Assembly: GCA_001510135.1 (NCBI GenBank)
Contig: LFER01000020.1
Coordinates: 1-64,000, forward strand
Length of the DNA stretch: 64,000 nucleotides
Source: Alphaproteobacteria bacterium casp-alpha6
Lineage (GTDB): Bacteria > Pseudomonadota > Alphaproteobacteria > Rhodobacterales > Rhodobacteraceae
Direction of reading: 5' to 3'
Part shown: piece after piece, positions 42,535-52,002 of the stretch
Numbering within the stretch: position 1 is the stretch's first letter
Layout: each line of letters opens with the position of its first letter
Notes under the pieces: generated by a model
Told to the model about the DNA's origin: nothing
Seen by the model: only the letters and a program-made list of their open reading frames with translations
Database searches by the model: none
Translations under genes and position numbers: made by a program

Positions 42535-43707
42535 CTAGGCCAAAAGCGGTCGAATTCGTTCCATCGCCTTGAGGATATTTTCCTCGGAATTGGCGTAGGA
42601 AAATCTTACGAAACCTTCACCGTTTGCACCAAAACTGGTGCCCGCAATGGTGGCCACGCCCGCCCGTTCCAAAAACAGATCTTGCGCCTCTTTCGCGCTC
42701 AATCCCGTTTCAGAAATATTTGGAAAGGCATAAAAGGCCCCCGCCGCATCAGCACAGCGCACATTAGGAAGATCGTTTAAGGCCGCGACAATGGTCTGGC
42801 GGCGCTGATCAAAGGCTTCAATCATTCTATGCACCTCATCTTGAGGTCCTTTGAGTGCAGCAAGTGCAGCATATTGCGCTGAGGCATTTACACAGGAATG
42901 ATCGTTGACGCATAGGCGTGTGACATGTTCAACCATGCTTTCTGGCCAAACCGCATATCCTATACGCCATCCTGTCATCGCGTAGGTTTTGGACCATCCA
43001 TCCAGCATGATCACCCGATCTTTGAGTTCAGGATAAGACAGAAGGCTTTTGTGTTTGCGCCCCCCATAAAGCATGTGGCTGTAAATCTCATCAGAGAGGA
43101 TTGCGACTTGGGGATGATCTTCAAGACCTTTGGCCAGTATATCAAGTTCTGACTCCTCCAGCACCCCGCCTGTGGGGTTACTTGGACTGTTGAGGATGAT
43201 GAGGCGGGTATTGGACGTGATCTTTGCCAGAACCTCTTGCGCAGAAAAGGAAAAACCCGTCTCTTCCGTGAGGGAAATCGGAACGGGTTTTGCTCCGGAG
43301 TATCGGATCACGGATTCATATATTGGAAAGCCGGGGTTGGGATACATGATTTCCGCACCCGGCTCACCAAATATGAGAACCGCAAAAAACATGGTCGGTT
43401 TTCCACCGGGAACGATCACCACATGATCGGGGTTTACTGAGACCCCGTTGCGCCCAAGAAGATCTTCTGCAACCGCTTCGCGCAGGGCCGGTATCCCGTT
43501 TGCCGGTGTATATCCATGGTGCCCATCTTCCAAAGCCCGAATGCCCGAACGCACGATGTGCTCGGGCGTTCGAAAATCGGGCTGACCGATGCCAAGGTTA
43601 ATGATCTCTTTACCCCCTGCGGCAAGCGCCTGCGCGCGCGCAAGCACAACAAAGGCCGACTCAGTGCCAAGGCGCCCCAAGGCAGATGCAAATTTCAACG
43701 CGCTCAT
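42535..43707 (-). CDS. PLP-dependent class I/II aminotransferase
   Basis: A 390-residue fold-type-I aminotransferase of the aspartate-aminotransferase I-gamma kind. INLGIGQPDFRTP is the N-terminal substrate loop, NSPSNPTGGVLEESEL and LSDEIYSHMLYGG contact PLP, and DGWSKTYAMTGWRIGY carries the Schiff-base Lys; RFSYANSEENI holds the carboxylate-binding Arg. It may transaminate aromatic, branched or dicarboxylic amino acids. The ATG at 43707 (MSALKFAS) fits best. Its position between the LptM-like gene and lysA interrupts the usual argH-lipoprotein-lysA order. Confidence 0.88.
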   Translation of the reverse strand: MSALKFASALGRLGTESAFVVLARAQALAAGGKEIINLGIGQPDFRTPEHIVRSGIRALEDGHHGYTPANGIPALREAVAEDLLGRNGVSVNPDHVVIVPGGKPTMFFAVLIFGEPGAEIMYPNPGFPIYESVIRYSGAKPVPISLTEETGFSFSAQEVLAKITSNTRLIILNSPSNPTGGVLEESELDILAKGLEDHPQVAILSDEIYSHMLYGGRKHKSLLSYPELKDRVIMLDGWSKTYAMTGWRIGYAVWPESMVEHVTRLCVNDHSCVNASAQYAALAALKGPQDEVHRMIEAFDQRRQTIVAALNDLPNVRCADAAGAFYAFPNISETGLSAKEAQDLFLERAGVATIAGTSFGANGEGFVRFSYANSEENILKAMERIRPLLA

Positions 43708-43720
43708 GACTGTCGCACTC

Positions 43721-43825
43721 CTATTGCTCAACTATCTGATTTGGTGGCACAGGCGGCCCGTCGACACCGCAAGACGCGAGCAACACGCCACAAAGCAATG
43801 CCAGTGAAAGGACAACGAGTTTCAT
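43721..43825 (-). CDS. lptM: LptM-type small lipoprotein
   Basis: A 34-residue gene: [20 protein letters not shown] followed by [18 protein letters not shown] is a perfect lipobox with Cys19 as the lipidated residue; Gly and a Gly-Pro-Pro stretch after it are the hallmark of LptM (YifL), which in E. coli helps the LPS transport protein LptD fold. The ATG overlaps the argH stop in an ATGA arrangement (43825-43822), proving close coupling. Small lipoproteins of this kind commonly sit between argH and lysA in alphaproteobacteria. The gene is easily missed because of its size. Confidence 0.8.
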   Translation of the reverse strand: MKLVVLSLALLCGVLLASCGVDGPPVPPNQIVEQ

Positions 43826-45216
43826 TGCTCTAAAATCTCTTTCCAACGTTTGATCTGAAAGCGCACTTGTTCAGGCGCTGTTCCACCGTAAGACATGCGC
43901 GATGCAACAGAATTTTCAACACTTAAAACGGAATAGACCCCCTCATCTATCTTGTCATTTACACTTTGCATGTCGCTGAGTGTCAATTCATGTAATGCGC
44001 AATCTTTTGTTTCAGCTAGGGAGACCAAGGCCCCAGTGACGTGATGTGCGTCCCGAAAGGCCAGTCCCTTTTCGCGCACCAACCAATCGGCAAGGTCAGT
44101 TGCTGTGGCAAACCCCGCGCCCGCCGCCGCCTTAAGCGTTTCTGGAAGGGCCGTCATGTCGTTCACCATTCCGGTCATCGCCGCAAGGGCCAAAAACAGA
44201 TTGTCAGCGGCGTCAAAGACCGGTTCCTTATCTTCCTGCATGTCCTTCGAATAGGTGAGTGCCAAACCCTTCATCACAATCATAAGGGCCACGTTTGCCC
44301 CCATAATACGCCCTATTTTTGCACGAATAAGTTCGGCGGCATCGGGGTTTTTCTTTTGCGGCATGATTGAGGAGCCGGTGGAAAAGCGATCAGAAAGACG
44401 CACAAAGCGGAACTGGGCGGTAGACCAGATCACAAGCTCTTCGGAAAGGCGGCTCAGGTGCATCGCGCAAATGGAAGATACGCTCAGAAATTCAAGCGCA
44501 AAATCCCGATCGCTCACGGCATCAAGCGAATTTGCACAAGGCCTGTCAAATCCAAGCGCTTTGGCCGTCATGTCGCGATCAATCGGAAATGACGTCCCTG
44601 CAAGCGCCGCTGCGCCAAGAGGTGACTCGTTCATACGTCTGCGTGCATCCCTGATCCGACCGAGGTCGCGGGAAAACATTTCGACATAAGCCATCATATG
44701 ATGCCCCCATGTGACGGGCTGAGCACTTTGTAGATGGGTAAACCCCGGCATAACCCAATCCACACCCTTTTCGGCTTGCCTCAAAAGTGCCTGCAACAGC
44801 GCTGTGATCGCCGCATCTGCGCCATCCAACTGATCACGCACCCATAGCCTGAAGTCTGTGGCCACCTGATCATTGCGCGAGCGCGCCGTATGCAACCGCC
44901 CTGCAGCAGGCCCGATCAGATCCCTGAGCCGCGCCTCAACATTCATATGGATGTCCTCGAGTGCCTCGGAAAAGGAAAAATCGCCACTTTGAATTTCGCG
45001 CAAAACGGTTTCAAGACCCGCTTTAATTTGCTTTGCATCTGCCTCGTCCACAATTCCGGTTGCACCAAGCATGTCGACATGTGCAAGGGACCCCGCGATA
45101 TCTTGACTGGCAAGACGTCGGTCAAACCCGATCGAGGCATTGATCGCACGCATGATCGCATCCGGCCCCTCAGCAAAACGTCCGCCCCACATTTCGTTTG
45201 ATTTTTGCCCTGCCAT
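43822..45216 (-). CDS. argH: Argininosuccinate lyase
   Basis: A 464-residue enzyme of the fumarase/aspartase superfamily that releases arginine and fumarate in the last step of arginine synthesis. [21 protein letters not shown] is the conserved start, [18 protein letters not shown] and [16 protein letters not shown] are active-site blocks (the catalytic His is in the latter), and [18 protein letters not shown] is the superfamily signature loop. It is full length. It is the first visible gene of a minus-strand run argH-lptM-aminotransferase-lysA-TIGR02302. Confidence 0.97.
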   Translation of the reverse strand: MAGQKSNEMWGGRFAEGPDAIMRAINASIGFDRRLASQDIAGSLAHVDMLGATGIVDEADAKQIKAGLETVLREIQSGDFSFSEALEDIHMNVEARLRDLIGPAAGRLHTARSRNDQVATDFRLWVRDQLDGADAAITALLQALLRQAEKGVDWVMPGFTHLQSAQPVTWGHHMMAYVEMFSRDLGRIRDARRRMNESPLGAAALAGTSFPIDRDMTAKALGFDRPCANSLDAVSDRDFALEFLSVSSICAMHLSRLSEELVIWSTAQFRFVRLSDRFSTGSSIMPQKKNPDAAELIRAKIGRIMGANVALMIVMKGLALTYSKDMQEDKEPVFDAADNLFLALAAMTGMVNDMTALPETLKAAAGAGFATATDLADWLVREKGLAFRDAHHVTGALVSLAETKDCALHELTLSDMQSVNDKIDEGVYSVLSVENSVASRMSYGGTAPEQVRFQIKRWKEILEQ

Positions 45217-45454
45217 GGTGTGTCTCCCGTGAGCATGATAATTAACACGTCACCTTTACACCTGCATCACGGCGGGTGCAAACGGGCATAAAGTCATTCA
45301 GGCACGCGCCACAAACAAATTTCTGAAATCCATCAATTCACCTTATGGAGTTATTTGACCCCAACCTTCAGGCTTAAATAATGTTAGCGTTAAAATCATA
45401 TTCTATTGATTTGATCTTTTAAAAATTTAGAATTTTAAATTCACTTTTTTTATT

Positions 45455-45786
45455 TTAAAGTGACGCAATCAATTTTGCCAGCGCCTCGCGATGCTCTTGC
45501 GATAGTGCCTTCACAATTTTCTGCTGGTAAAATGTCAAAGCCTGACTGCCGTTTTCGATAAACCGCTCTTTTAGAAATGCGTCTTTATGCTGCGTTAATA
45601 CCAAAAAGAGCCGGGCCGCAAAGTGAGCTTTACCGAATATTTACGTTCCGCAACGTGCAGATACCCAGCCGCTGCCGCGAATGCCCCAATAGTCATTGCG
45701 AAAATAAGCACTTTTCCAGCCCAAAGCGTGACCATGAGGTCGCGTAAATCAATTTCGTCATCTGTAGTGTCCACAACCACCTCCAT
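45455..45786 (-). pseudogene. Remnant of a Wzz-type polysaccharide chain-length gene, with a foreign tail
   Basis: The first 60 residues from the ATG at 45786 (DDEIDLRDLMVTLWAGKVLIFAMTIG...AERKYSVKLTLRP) are a standard Wzz N-terminus with its first membrane helix, but the frame ends at 45595 instead of continuing for about 300 residues. One frame over, a second open stretch (LFLVLTQHKDAFLKERF to KLIASL, stop at 45455) follows without resembling the Wzz C-terminus. This looks like a deletion scar that joined the start of wzz to the end of another gene. Wzz sets O-antigen or capsule length. The 240 bases from 45217 to 45454 hold no gene and turn AT-rich near 45400. Confidence 0.6.
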
Positions 45787-45926
45787 GTGACCACAAGTAT
45801 TTAAAATATAACTTTAGTTAAATTATTGCCTAACGAAGGTCAACGCAACTTATTGAATAACGCCCGAATTAAGCAATTGCCCCCAAATTGGAGACAATTC
45901 AAATGGCACTTCTCTCATTAGAGTTT

Positions 45927-46880
45927 TCAGAACAAATATTTGGTCTCTAGGACCGGTGTCAAAACGCGGCCCTCCCTTTTATGGAGAAGCAGGTTTTCGC
46001 TGACAAGTGCACTAACTGCTGCGCGCGTTTCTCGTGTGGCAGAGCCTGCATGCGGGAGCAACACAACATTGCTCATTTCGAGCAGTTCTTCGGGAACATT
46101 GGGCTCATCTTCAAAAACGTCAAGCCCGGCCCATCCCAAAGCGCCGTTGCGCAATGCATGCACCAATGCCGCTTCGTCTACTGTGGATCCTCGTCCGACG
46201 TTGATCAAGGTGCCCTCAGGACCAAGCGCCTCGATCACATCCTTATTGACAAGATGTCGTGTCCCCGCCCCACCCGGAGTAATACAGATCAACACATCAC
46301 AGTCCTGAGCCATTTCCACCAAACTGGGATAATATCGAAAAGCCACCTCCTGCCGAGTGCGTCCGTGGTAGCAAATCTCGGCTCCAAATACAGTCAATTT
46401 TCTGGCGAGCGCTTTGCCGATCCGCCCAAGACCCAAGATGCCAACTTTCTGTCCGTCAGCAGTGCGGGACAAAGGCGCAGGGCCGTATTTCGCCCAAGCA
46501 CCGGAACGGACATAATGGTCATCCGTCAAAATGTTTCGATAACATGACAACATCAAAAGGATTGCAGTTGTCGCCACCTCTTCGTTCAAAATATCCGGCG
46601 TATGTGTCACAAGAATGCCGCGCGCTGCGGCGGCTCTGACATCAATGCCTTCGTATCCCACGCCATAACAGCTGATCAGCTTCAGATTGGGAAGTTCTGC
46701 CATTAGCGCCAGATCCAATCCATCGTGACCATTGGTAACTGCGTATTCAATGCTGACCGCACGTTCTTTGAGCCAAGCATCAAGATTTTCAATATCCTGC
46801 AAAACGCTCAGCTCAAAGTCTTGTTCAAGAGAGCGGTGAAGATCTTCGGGCACAACGCCCGCGATCAAGAGCCCGCTCAT
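45927..46880 (-). CDS. D-2-hydroxyacid dehydrogenase (GhrB/hydroxypyruvate-reductase-like)
   Basis: A 317-residue NAD(P)-dependent enzyme. VGILGLGRIGKALARKL is the dinucleotide site (about 150), NVGRGSTVDEAAL supplies the catalytic Arg, DVFEDEPNVPEEL the Glu, and VLLPHAGSATRETR the His. Members reduce glyoxylate, hydroxypyruvate or other 2-keto acids. It is the last gene of a four-gene minus-strand cluster with sugar-acid enzymes; its ATG lies 3 bases after the end of the upstream FAH gene. A likely job is reducing the 2-keto acid produced by that pathway; inference. Confidence 0.87.
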   Translation of the reverse strand: MSGLLIAGVVPEDLHRSLEQDFELSVLQDIENLDAWLKERAVSIEYAVTNGHDGLDLALMAELPNLKLISCYGVGYEGIDVRAAAARGILVTHTPDILNEEVATTAILLMLSCYRNILTDDHYVRSGAWAKYGPAPLSRTADGQKVGILGLGRIGKALARKLTVFGAEICYHGRTRQEVAFRYYPSLVEMAQDCDVLICITPGGAGTRHLVNKDVIEALGPEGTLINVGRGSTVDEAALVHALRNGALGWAGLDVFEDEPNVPEELLEMSNVVLLPHAGSATRETRAAVSALVSENLLLHKREGRVLTPVLETKYLF

Positions 46881-46883
46881 AAA

Positions 46884-47732
46884 TCACGCGTCCCGCGCGA
46901 CGGTCTGTTTTTGCGTTCCCAAACCTTCAATCCAAAGCTCCATCACATCCCCTTCACGTAAGTAGCGCGGTTCAGGTTTTTTGGCAGAGCCTACACCTGG
47001 AGGTGTTCCAGTGCTGATCACATCACCCGGATGAAGGGTCATTAATGACGAGAGATGTTCAATGATCTCTGCAACACTGAAGATCATGGTGGAGGTATTG
47101 CCGGTTTGCATCCGCTCCCCGTTCAAATCCAGTGTCATGGGAAGGTTTTGTGGATCTGTAATTTCGTCGCGCGTTACAAGCCACGGGCCGGTCGGTCCAA
47201 AGGTGTCACAGGATTTCCCCTTTGTCCACTGACCGGAAAGCTTCATCTGAAATTTCCGTTCGGAGACATCATTAACGATGCAATAGCCCGCCACATAATC
47301 AAGCGCATCCTCTTTGGACACATATTTAGCAGCCTTCCCGATCACCACGCCCAATTCCACTTCCCAGTCCGAATGCTGGGATTGGCGGGGTACAGAAACG
47401 GTATCGTTGGCCCCACAGATTGCCGAATTTGCCTTGAAAAACAAAATCGGATGATCTGGAGGCGTCGCACCGGTTTCGGCAGCATGGTCTGAATAATTCA
47501 GGCCGATGCAGAGAAATTTTCCGATATTGCCAACGCAGGGGCCAAAGCGCACGCGTCCTTCTACTAGCGGCAGGCTGTTTTCATCTATTGCAGAAAGGCT
47601 TGCGAGGCTCTCATCAGACAGAACATCCCCCGTAATATCTTGCAGATGTTCAGACAGGTCACGTATATTGCCATCTTTGTCTATGAGGCCGGGTTTTTCT
47701 TGGCCGCTGGGCCCGTATCTTACAAGTTTCAT
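46884..47732 (-). CDS. Fumarylacetoacetate hydrolase family protein
   Basis: A 282-residue metal-dependent hydrolase/hydratase. KFLCIGLNYSDHAAETG, PILFFKANSAICGANDTV, SDWEVELGVVIGK (metal-binding Glu residues), YCIVNDVSER (metal Asp), KGKSCDTFGPTGPWLVT and LHPGDVISTGTPPGVG are the family blocks. Enzymes of this size next to IlvD/Edd dehydratases act as 2,4-diketo-3-deoxy-L-fuconate or -rhamnonate hydrolases, giving pyruvate plus a hydroxy acid. Context supports such a role here. Full length, starting with ATG at 47732, ten bases after the dehydratase stop. Confidence 0.88.
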   Translation of the reverse strand: MKLVRYGPSGQEKPGLIDKDGNIRDLSEHLQDITGDVLSDESLASLSAIDENSLPLVEGRVRFGPCVGNIGKFLCIGLNYSDHAAETGATPPDHPILFFKANSAICGANDTVSVPRQSQHSDWEVELGVVIGKAAKYVSKEDALDYVAGYCIVNDVSERKFQMKLSGQWTKGKSCDTFGPTGPWLVTRDEITDPQNLPMTLDLNGERMQTGNTSTMIFSVAEIIEHLSSLMTLHPGDVISTGTPPGVGSAKKPEPRYLREGDVMELWIEGLGTQKQTVARDA

Positions 47733-47741
47733 TGGGTACCT

Positions 47742-49544
47742 TTAATGATTGTCACGTGGGGTGTGTTTTCTCGCGATGTCCTTATAGTGATCTGCGCCCT
47801 GCAAAATCATTCCCTCGTCAAAGGGACGCACTTTTTCGCGAAAGATCTCTTGCCATGGTGAGTGGTTTGGCGGGAAGGCATATCCGTTTTTGTCGAATTC
47901 AGCCCGCCGCTCTGCCAATTCATCCTCTGAAATCAGAATGTTTGCCGTACATTCATTCAGATCGATACGAATCCTATCACCAGTGCGCAAAAGCGCCAGC
48001 CCTCCGCCCGCTGCCGCCTCTGGCGAAGCGTTCAGAATTGAAGGGCTTCCGGAAGTTCCAGACTGTCGCCCATCCCCAATGCAGGGCAATGCCTCAACCC
48101 CTTTTTTGATAAGATAGGCAGGAGGGCGCATATTCACGACTTCGGCTCCTCCCGGGTAGCCAATCGGCCCGGTTCCACGCATCACAAGGATCGAGGTCGC
48201 ATCGATGGCCTCTGCCGGATCATCAATCCGTTTATGGAAGTCCTCCGGTCCATCAAAAACAACAGCGCGCCCTTCAAAGGCATTTGGGTCGTTGGGGTCA
48301 GACAGATATGTAGCGCGGAATGTCTCGCTGATCACACTGGTTTTCATGATCGCGCTGTCAAATAAATTTCCGCTGAGGTTAATAAAGCCTGCGTTTTTCT
48401 TGAGCGCCGCATCTACCGGCTTGATTACATCGTGATTGACGGACCGCCGCGTCACCATATTGTCCCCCATAGAGGCTCCATTGACTGTCAAGGCCTCAGG
48501 ATGGGGCAGAAGCCCTGCGGCCATCAGTTCGCCAACCACAGCAGGTACACCGCCTGCACGGTGGTAATCTTCGCCAAGATAGGTTCCCGCCGGTTGCAGG
48601 TTGACGAGCAAAGGCACGCTATGACCGATGGCCTGCCAATCATCATTGTCCAGCGTCACACCCAAATGACGGGCAATGCCATTGAGGTGAATAGGCGCAT
48701 TGGTCGATCCGCCAATGGCCGAATTTATCACAATCGCATTTTCAAAGGCGGCGCGGGTCATAATATCGCTTGGCCTTAGATCTTCCCAAACCATGTCTAC
48801 GATCCGAAGGCCGGTTTCATAGCTGATCTGCCCTCTTTCGCGGTAGGGAGCAGGGATGGCTGCCGCACCCGGAAGCTGCATCCCAAGGGCTTCGGCCAGA
48901 GAATTCATCGTTGTCGCCGTCCCCATGGTGTTGCAATACCCCACAGAGGGTGCAGAGCTTGCCACAAGTTCCATAAAGCCGTCTTCGTCAATTTCACCTG
49001 CAGCCAGAAGTTCGCGGGCCTTCCACACGATGGTTCCTGATCCAGTTCGCTGTCCGTTGAACCAGCCGTTCAACATGGGCCCTACCGACAATGCGATGGC
49101 CGGAATATTCACTGTCGCTGCCGCCATCAAAAGCGCCGGTGTGGTTTTATCACAGCCAATATTCAGAACCACCCCGTCAATGGGATACCCAAAAAGCGTT
49201 TCCACCAGCGAGAGATACGCCAGATTGCGGTCAAGCATCGCCGTGGGACGTTTGCCCGTTTCCTGAATGGGATGGACCGGAATTTCAATTGCTGTCCCAC
49301 CAGCAGCGATAATGCCGTCACGCACCCTTTTGGTCAGTTCTATATGATGGCGGTTACAGGGACTAAGATCGCTGCCTGTTTGAGCAATGCCGATGATCGG
49401 TTTTCCTGACTGCAGCTCTTGGCGGGTAAGACCATAGTTCAAGTATCGCTCCAGATACAGCGCAGTCATTTCCGGATCATCTGGGTTCATGAACCATTTA
49501 CGCGATCGCAAATCTGCAACATCAATTTTTCTATTGCTGCTCAC
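47742..49544 (-). CDS. IlvD/Edd-family sugar-acid dehydratase
   Basis: A 600-residue [Fe-S] dehydratase. Cluster cysteines are visible in [17 protein letters not shown] and [36 protein letters not shown] and [16 protein letters not shown] are the conserved Mg- and substrate-site blocks. The pattern is that of pentonate/hexonate dehydratases (arabonate, xylonate or fuconate) rather than dihydroxyacid dehydratase. A GTG at 49544 that overlaps the upstream stop (GTGA) and has GGAGG 9 bases before it is the best start; the ATG three codons earlier sits directly on that ribosome site. It dehydrates an aldonic acid to a 2-keto-3-deoxy acid. Confidence 0.88.
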   Translation of the reverse strand: MSSNRKIDVADLRSRKWFMNPDDPEMTALYLERYLNYGLTRQELQSGKPIIGIAQTGSDLSPCNRHHIELTKRVRDGIIAAGGTAIEIPVHPIQETGKRPTAMLDRNLAYLSLVETLFGYPIDGVVLNIGCDKTTPALLMAAATVNIPAIALSVGPMLNGWFNGQRTGSGTIVWKARELLAAGEIDEDGFMELVASSAPSVGYCNTMGTATTMNSLAEALGMQLPGAAAIPAPYRERGQISYETGLRIVDMVWEDLRPSDIMTRAAFENAIVINSAIGGSTNAPIHLNGIARHLGVTLDNDDWQAIGHSVPLLVNLQPAGTYLGEDYHRAGGVPAVVGELMAAGLLPHPEALTVNGASMGDNMVTRRSVNHDVIKPVDAALKKNAGFINLSGNLFDSAIMKTSVISETFRATYLSDPNDPNAFEGRAVVFDGPEDFHKRIDDPAEAIDATSILVMRGTGPIGYPGGAEVVNMRPPAYLIKKGVEALPCIGDGRQSGTSGSPSILNASPEAAAGGGLALLRTGDRIRIDLNECTANILISEDELAERRAEFDKNGYAFPPNHSPWQEIFREKVRPFDEGMILQGADHYKDIARKHTPRDNH

Positions 49545-50284
49545 CCTGACCATCCTCCGTCAATTACATGAGCTTGGCCTGTGGTAAAGGCGCTCTCATC
49601 ACTTGCAAGATAAACCGCCAAAGCCGCAATTTCGCTAGCCTCAGCGATCCGGCCCATAGGTTGTCGGGCGACGAAATCTTTCATCGCTTTGTTATAATCT
49701 CCGGTCGCATGCAGACGGTCATGCAAACTTGGGCTATCCACGGTTCCCGGACAGATTGCATTACACCTTATGCCGCGTGTGATATATTCCACGGCAACCG
49801 ATTTTGTAAGCCCGATTACCGCCGCTTTGGTCGTTCCGTAGATGAACCGATTTGGTGCTCCAATAATTGAAGAGCAGGCCGAAGACATATTAATGATGGA
49901 CCCTGATCCCCGCTCCAACATTCCAGGAAGTGCAATACGAATGGTGCGAAACATAGAGCGCACATTCAAATCAAATGCAAAATCCCAATCGTCATCACTT
50001 GCCTCAAGGATTGTGCCAGAATGTACAAAGCCAGCACAGTTAAACAAGATGTCTGGCGCCGCATGTGCCACCCCGGACGTGACGCTCTCTTGATCGCGGA
50101 CATCAAGAACAAAGGTTTCAGAGTGAGGGGACAAGTCCTGCCGAAGGCTTTCAAGCGCCTTTCCATTTACATCTGTTGCGAACACCTGCGCACCCGCTTT
50201 TGACATCGCGATAGCTGTTGCCCGACCGATCCCCTGACCTGCTGCGGTAATCAGCGCTCTTTTTCCTTCTAAACGCCCCGACAT
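49541..50284 (-). CDS. SDR-family dehydrogenase, 2-keto-3-deoxy-L-fuconate dehydrogenase-like
   Basis: A 247-residue short-chain dehydrogenase. [19 protein letters not shown] is the NAD loop, NCAGFVHSG the structural Asn-Ala-Gly, and Ser138/Tyr/Lys of the catalytic set appear in [22 protein letters not shown]. The [10 protein letters not shown] variant of the nucleotide loop is typical of the DHRS6/2-keto-3-deoxy-fuconate dehydrogenase branch. It fits directly between the dehydratase and the FAH hydrolase in a non-phosphorylating L-fucose-type route. First gene of the cluster; the divergent NAD-dehydrogenase gene lies 116 bases away. Confidence 0.85.
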   Translation of the reverse strand: MSGRLEGKRALITAAGQGIGRATAIAMSKAGAQVFATDVNGKALESLRQDLSPHSETFVLDVRDQESVTSGVAHAAPDILFNCAGFVHSGTILEASDDDWDFAFDLNVRSMFRTIRIALPGMLERGSGSIINMSSACSSIIGAPNRFIYGTTKAAVIGLTKSVAVEYITRGIRCNAICPGTVDSPSLHDRLHATGDYNKAMKDFVARQPMGRIAEASEIAALAVYLASDESAFTTGQAHVIDGGWSG

Positions 50285-50400
50285 TTCAACCTCTCCTCAT
50301 GATTGGTGGCCATTTTTATAAATTGCATCCGCTACCTGTCTTCGCGTACATCCGTTTGCAAGTAAAAGCGGAAAGAATGAACAGTGTAAAGGACCGCCCG

Positions 50401-51300
50401 ATGAATAACTCAGTCATTTCCGAAGTCACAGTCGCATTTTTGGGGACAGGATTAATGGGCGCACCTATGAGCCGGAATATTCTGAAAAAAGGCTATGTAC
50501 TACGCTGTTGGAATCGCACGGACAGCAAAGCACGCCCGTTGGAGGCCCATGGTGCCTTTGTTGCTCAAACCCCGCAAGAGGCGGTCGCTGGCGCGGATGT
50601 CATCATTTCGATGCTCTCAGATGGGCCGAGCGTTTTGGGAATCATGCGAAAGGACATGGTATTAAACGCGCTGAAAAAGGGCGCGACGTGGATCGACATG
50701 TCGAGCACCAAACCAAAAGAAGCCCATGATCAGGCAGAAATCTTGTCCCAAAAAGGCATTTATCATCTTGATTCCCCTGTGTCAGGTGGAACAAAAGGTG
50801 CCGAAGCCGGAAGTCTTGCCATAATGGTTGGTGGTGACAAAGATACATTCAAGGCAGCTTTCGAACTTCTTTCAACAATGGGTCGCCCTGTGCACGTGGG
50901 ACCAACCGGTTCGGGTCAACTTGCCAAATTGGCCAATCAAACCATTGTGGGCATCACCATCGGGGCTGTGGCAGAGGCCATGTATCTTTTGGAAAAAGGT
51001 GGTGCGGATCCCGCTGCTGTACGCGATGCGCTCAAGGGCGGATTTGCGGATGGGACGATCCTGCAACAACACGGCGCGCGGATGAGCGCACGGGATTTCA
51101 AACCCGGTGGACCATCGAAAATTCAGCTCAAAGATCTCAACAATGTGTTGGAAGTGGCGGCGCAATTGAACCTCAAATTACCCTCGACAGAGCACGTGCG
51201 GGACAGATACGCCGTTCTGGTAAATGATATGGACCGCGGGGATGTGGATCATTCAGGCCTGTTTCTGGAGCTGGAAGAACAAAATAAAAAGTCGTCTTGA
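50401..51300 (+). CDS. 3-hydroxyisobutyrate/tartronate-semialdehyde-type dehydrogenase
   Basis: A 299-residue beta-hydroxyacid dehydrogenase. VAFLGTGLMGAPMSRNILKKGY is the NAD loop plus family signature, DSPVSGGTKGAEAGSLAIMVGG is the substrate loop, and GSGQLAKLANQTIVGITIGAVAEA contains the catalytic Lys. Relatives include GarR and HibD; the acceptor is open. The ATG at 50401 (AAGGA upstream) gives the family start; another ATG lies eight codons earlier. It diverges from the sugar-acid cluster, which suggests shared regulation and a related substrate such as tartronate semialdehyde. Confidence 0.87.
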   Translation: MNNSVISEVTVAFLGTGLMGAPMSRNILKKGYVLRCWNRTDSKARPLEAHGAFVAQTPQEAVAGADVIISMLSDGPSVLGIMRKDMVLNALKKGATWIDMSSTKPKEAHDQAEILSQKGIYHLDSPVSGGTKGAEAGSLAIMVGGDKDTFKAAFELLSTMGRPVHVGPTGSGQLAKLANQTIVGITIGAVAEAMYLLEKGGADPAAVRDALKGGFADGTILQQHGARMSARDFKPGGPSKIQLKDLNNVLEVAAQLNLKLPSTEHVRDRYAVLVNDMDRGDVDHSGLFLELEEQNKKSS

Positions 51301-51399
51301 TCCCCTGATCATAAAAAACACACATTTACGTCGGCTCACGATTATTTTGGCACAGTTGTTGCAAACGATATTTCGTAACAACAACGCAGGATATACGAC

Positions 51400-51747
51400 A
51401 TGGTTATGGTGAACAAAGCAGGCCCGGCGGACCTAAAGACCGCGCCCAAGCTTCTTGCCGACGCGGTGCTTTTACTGGCCCGGATCGATGAAACATGCAA
51501 AAATCGCGATCATGCATTAACGGCTAAAAAGTTCGTGTTTTCAAACCATGTAAACGAAGCATTTAATGCTTTGCTTGAGAATGGACAGATCGGACGTATG
51601 GAGGCCGGACTGGTTTTGACAATCATTCACCAACATCTGAGCGAACATCTCTTTTCTACGTTGGATTATGATGTGGTGCGCACAATTGAAAAAATTCTAA
51701 TGAGCCATCTGCCGAAAGAGCACGCAACCCACCCGGCACTGGTATGA
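51400..51747 (+). CDS. Helical protein of unknown function
   Basis: A 115-residue cytosolic protein without recognised family. The sequence reads as four or five amphipathic helices (KLLADAVLLLARIDETC, KFVFSNHVNEAFNALLENG, MEAGLVLTIIHQHLSEHLF, DYDVVRTIEKILMSHL), the shape of a small helical bundle. There are several histidines (IIHQHLSEHLF) that could bind metal, but no defined motif. The start ATG-GTT-ATG at 51400 has AGGA 9 bases upstream. It stands alone between the dehydrogenase and the zinc-ribbon gene. Codon use is host-like. Confidence 0.55.
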   Translation: MVMVNKAGPADLKTAPKLLADAVLLLARIDETCKNRDHALTAKKFVFSNHVNEAFNALLENGQIGRMEAGLVLTIIHQHLSEHLFSTLDYDVVRTIEKILMSHLPKEHATHPALV

Positions 51748-52002
51748 GCACTGCGTTCTGGTAAAGCCCAGCCGTGACTGCGTCATTCGGAAACGCATCT
51801 TTTTATTTATGCACTGTTCAGGAGTATTCGGCGCTCCGACCGTTCCACCCAACTTGGGTAAATAAATTCCAAGGCTTTTTTGATCGAAGAGGCCTTGGCT
51901 GACCCAGCCGAAGCAATTCCCAAATTTTGAAAATCTCTACGTTTCTTGCAATATCAGAAAAAAACTGCGGGCGTGCGATCCTGCGGGCCTTTCAGGAATA
52001 TT

